Translations under genes and position numbers: made by a program
Part shown: positions 62,577 to 64,000 of the stretch, one piece after another
How positions within the stretch are numbered: the first letter of the stretch is position 1
Layout of the letters: every line of letters starts with the position of its first letter
Assembly (NCBI RefSeq): GCF_002224365.1
Contig: NZ_CP022437.1
Span: 1,426,001 to 1,490,000, forward strand
Length of the DNA: 64,000 nt
Reading direction: 5' to 3'
From: Virgibacillus necropolis
Lineage (GTDB): Bacteria > Bacillota > Bacilli > Bacillales > Amphibacillaceae
Notes under the pieces: model-generated
The model's database searches: none
What the model saw: only the letters and a program-made list of their open reading frames with translations
What the model was told of the DNA's origin: nothing

Positions 62577-64000
62577 ATGACCTTATTTTCAAGTCATAAG
62601 CGAAACGATATCTATCAAAATTTAACAGAGCAACAATTAGATTTATTGGTAATTGGTGGCGGAATTACTGGTGCTGGAATCACATTAGACGCTGCTACAA
62701 GAGGACTTCGAACAGGAATCATTGAAATGAACGATTTTGCAGCTGGAACGTCTAGTCGCTCTACCAAGCTTGTCCATGGTGGGTTACGTTATTTAAAGCA
62801 ATTTGAAGTAAAAATGGTTGCAGAAGTTGGAAAAGAACGGGCGATTGTATATGAAAATGGACCACATGTGACAACACCTGAGTGGATGATGCTTCCCTTT
62901 CATAAAGGAGGAAATTTTGGCCCATTAACTACTAATTTAGGACTAAGAGTATATGATTTCTTAGCCGGTGTAAAAAAGGATGAGCATAGAAAAATGTTTA
63001 GTCCAGCGGAAGCATTGAAACGTGAACCACTTATTAAAAAGGATGGACTAAAAGGCGCGGGATACTATGTAGAATATAAAACGGATGATGCTAGGTTAAC
63101 CATTGAAGTAATGAAAAAGGCAGTTCAACATGGAGCACATGCAATCAATTACGTGAAAGCAGTGGACTTTTTATATGACGAGGACAAAAAAATTAATGGT
63201 GTCCTTGTGGAAGATCAGCTTACAGGTGAAAAACGAAAGGTCTATGCAAAAAAGGTAGTGAATGCAGGAGGACCGTGGGTAGATGTTCTTCGTGAAATTG
63301 ACGGATCCAAAAAAGGTAAAACACTTCACTTAACAAAAGGGGTACACCTTGTATTTTCTCAAGAACAATTTCCATTACAACAAGCAATTTATTTTGATAC
63401 ACCAGATAGCCGGATGATTTTTGCCATCCCACGTAATAACAAGACATATGTTGGGACAACGGATACTACCTATGAGGGAGATATTGAGCATCCAACTATG
63501 ACGGAGGATGATCGCGATTACTTAATTCAAGCCATTAATTATATGTTTCCATCCCTTACTATGACGGTAGAAGATGTTGAATCCAGCTGGGCGGGGTTAA
63601 GACCACTGATATCAGAAGAGGGGAAAAATCCTGATGAAATCTCACGAAAAGACGAAATTTTTATCTCTAATTCAGGTTTACTTTCAATGGCTGGTGGCAA
63701 GCTCACTGGATACCGGAAAATGGCTGAACATGCGGTAAACACGGTTGTTGACCAGTTGCAAAAAGAGGAACATATTATGTATACGAAATCAGAAACGCAT
63801 AACTTGCCAATTTCTGGTGGAGAAGTTGGTGGATCGAAAGGATTTGCAGCGTTTAAAAAGTTGAAAATTGCTGAAGCTGTTGGATTGGGAATCAAGGAAG
63901 AAACAGCTGAATTACTCGTTCAAAAGTACGGTGCGAATACAGATGTATTATTCTCCTTTTACGAAAATAAACAAGCAGAAGCGAAACAAGCAAGTATTGA
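62577..64000 (+). CDS. glpD: Aerobic glycerol-3-phosphate dehydrogenase (3' end beyond window)
   Basis: A membrane-associated FAD enzyme oxidising glycerol-3-phosphate to dihydroxyacetone phosphate and reducing quinone. The visible 474 residues include the FAD motif [57 protein letters not shown] and [23 protein letters not shown] precedes the ATG. It has no in-frame stop before position 64000. GlpP and the leader terminator give substrate induction. Confidence 0.95.
   Translation, partial: MTLFSSHKRNDIYQNLTEQQLDLLVIGGGITGAGITLDAATRGLRTGIIEMNDFAAGTSSRSTKLVHGGLRYLKQFEVKMVAEVGKERAIVYENGPHVTTPEWMMLPFHKGGNFGPLTTNLGLRVYDFLAGVKKDEHRKMFSPAEALKREPLIKKDGLKGAGYYVEYKTDDARLTIEVMKKAVQHGAHAINYVKAVDFLYDEDKKINGVLVEDQLTGEKRKVYAKKVVNAGGPWVDVLREIDGSKKGKTLHLTKGVHLVFSQEQFPLQQAIYFDTPDSRMIFAIPRNNKTYVGTTDTTYEGDIEHPTMTEDDRDYLIQAINYMFPSLTMTVEDVESSWAGLRPLISEEGKNPDEISRKDEIFISNSGLLSMAGGKLTGYRKMAEHAVNTVVDQLQKEEHIMYTKSETHNLPISGGEVGGSKGFAAFKKLKIAEAVGLGIKEETAELLVQKYGANTDVLFSFYENKQAEAKQASI

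Noticed and set aside
1-64000. tRNA, rRNA, prophage or toxin-antitoxin loci
   Set aside because: I looked for cloverleaf-like CCA ends, rRNA blocks, integrases and paired small ORFs and saw none that could be supported by eye.

Overview
The window is a low-GC Firmicute chromosome segment. Gene content, gene order and the AGGAGG-type ribosome binding sites point to Bacillaceae, most likely the Oceanobacillus/Virgibacillus/Lentibacillus side of the family (inference; no 16S rRNA is present). From about 23.7 kb to 62 kb the order yvyE, degS, degU, degV, comFA, comFC, yvyF, flgM, flgN, flgK, flgL, yviE, fliW, csrA, fliD, fliS, fliT, hpf, secA, prfB, cccB, ftsEX, ctpB, minJ, uvrBA, yvlCD, hprK, lgt, yvoD, ppaX, yvoF follows the Bacillus subtilis degS-hprK region. 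comFB, hag and flaG are missing from their usual places.

Layout. 0-7.7 kb: accessory metabolism and transport: an aspartate/glutamate racemase cut by the window edge, three MFS carriers, a DASS dicarboxylate carrier, a Cof-type phosphatase and a YdjO-like protein. 8-12.9 kb: a CcpA-controlled aldehyde dehydrogenase with its DUF779 partner, a nitrilase-family amidase, a P-loop ATPase and an IDEAL-domain protein. 12.9-16 kb (minus strand): PBP3 and a TagU-type LCP ligase. 16.5-17.3 kb: the biofilm switch sinI-sinR, with sinI behind a Spo0A box and a cyclic-di-GMP-I riboswitch. 17.4-23.7 kb: amino-sugar use (SIS protein, nagE, nagR, nagA, nagB) with NagR operators and a cre site. 24.5-29.7 kb: DegS-DegU and competence genes comFA/comFC. 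29.8-37.5 kb: late flagellar genes. 37.7-46.5 kb: ribosome hibernation, SecA, RF2 with its programmed frameshift, cytochrome c-551, and FtsEX with a secreted M23 hydrolase. 46.7-49.5 kb: CtpB and MinJ. 50.7-55.6 kb: UvrB-UvrA under a LexA box. 55.8-57.5 kb: bacillithiol deacetylase BshB2 with YojF, and YvlCD. 57.6-64 kb: HprK, Lgt, YvoD, PpaX, YvoF, GlpP and the start of glpD behind a GlpP-type leader terminator.

How it fits together. Sessile/motile control is concentrated here: DegS-DegU, SinI-SinR, FlgM, FliW-CsrA and the filament-assembly genes. The riboswitch suggests that c-di-GMP feeds directly into SinI. In the proposed model, ligand frees the sinI Shine-Dalgarno sequence, SinI titrates SinR, and matrix genes are derepressed. 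HprK, two good cre sites and GlpP/NagR control link carbon status to the aldehyde, amino-sugar and glycerol genes.

Intergenic DNA is full of short non-autonomous repeats. A 284-bp inverted-repeat element has a perfect 9-bp target duplication (9.6 kb). A four-copy family carries TGTTCAAAAAGTC ends (18.6, 34.2, 49.5, 58.5 kb); one copy supplies the stop codon of minJ. A second family starts CTAGCTGCGGCTCC (3.3, 7.4, 38.8 kb). A palindromic hairpin is shared by members of both of these families. Three clusters of degenerate 21-bp tandem repeats also occur. No tRNA, rRNA, CRISPR array, prophage or transposase gene was recognised.
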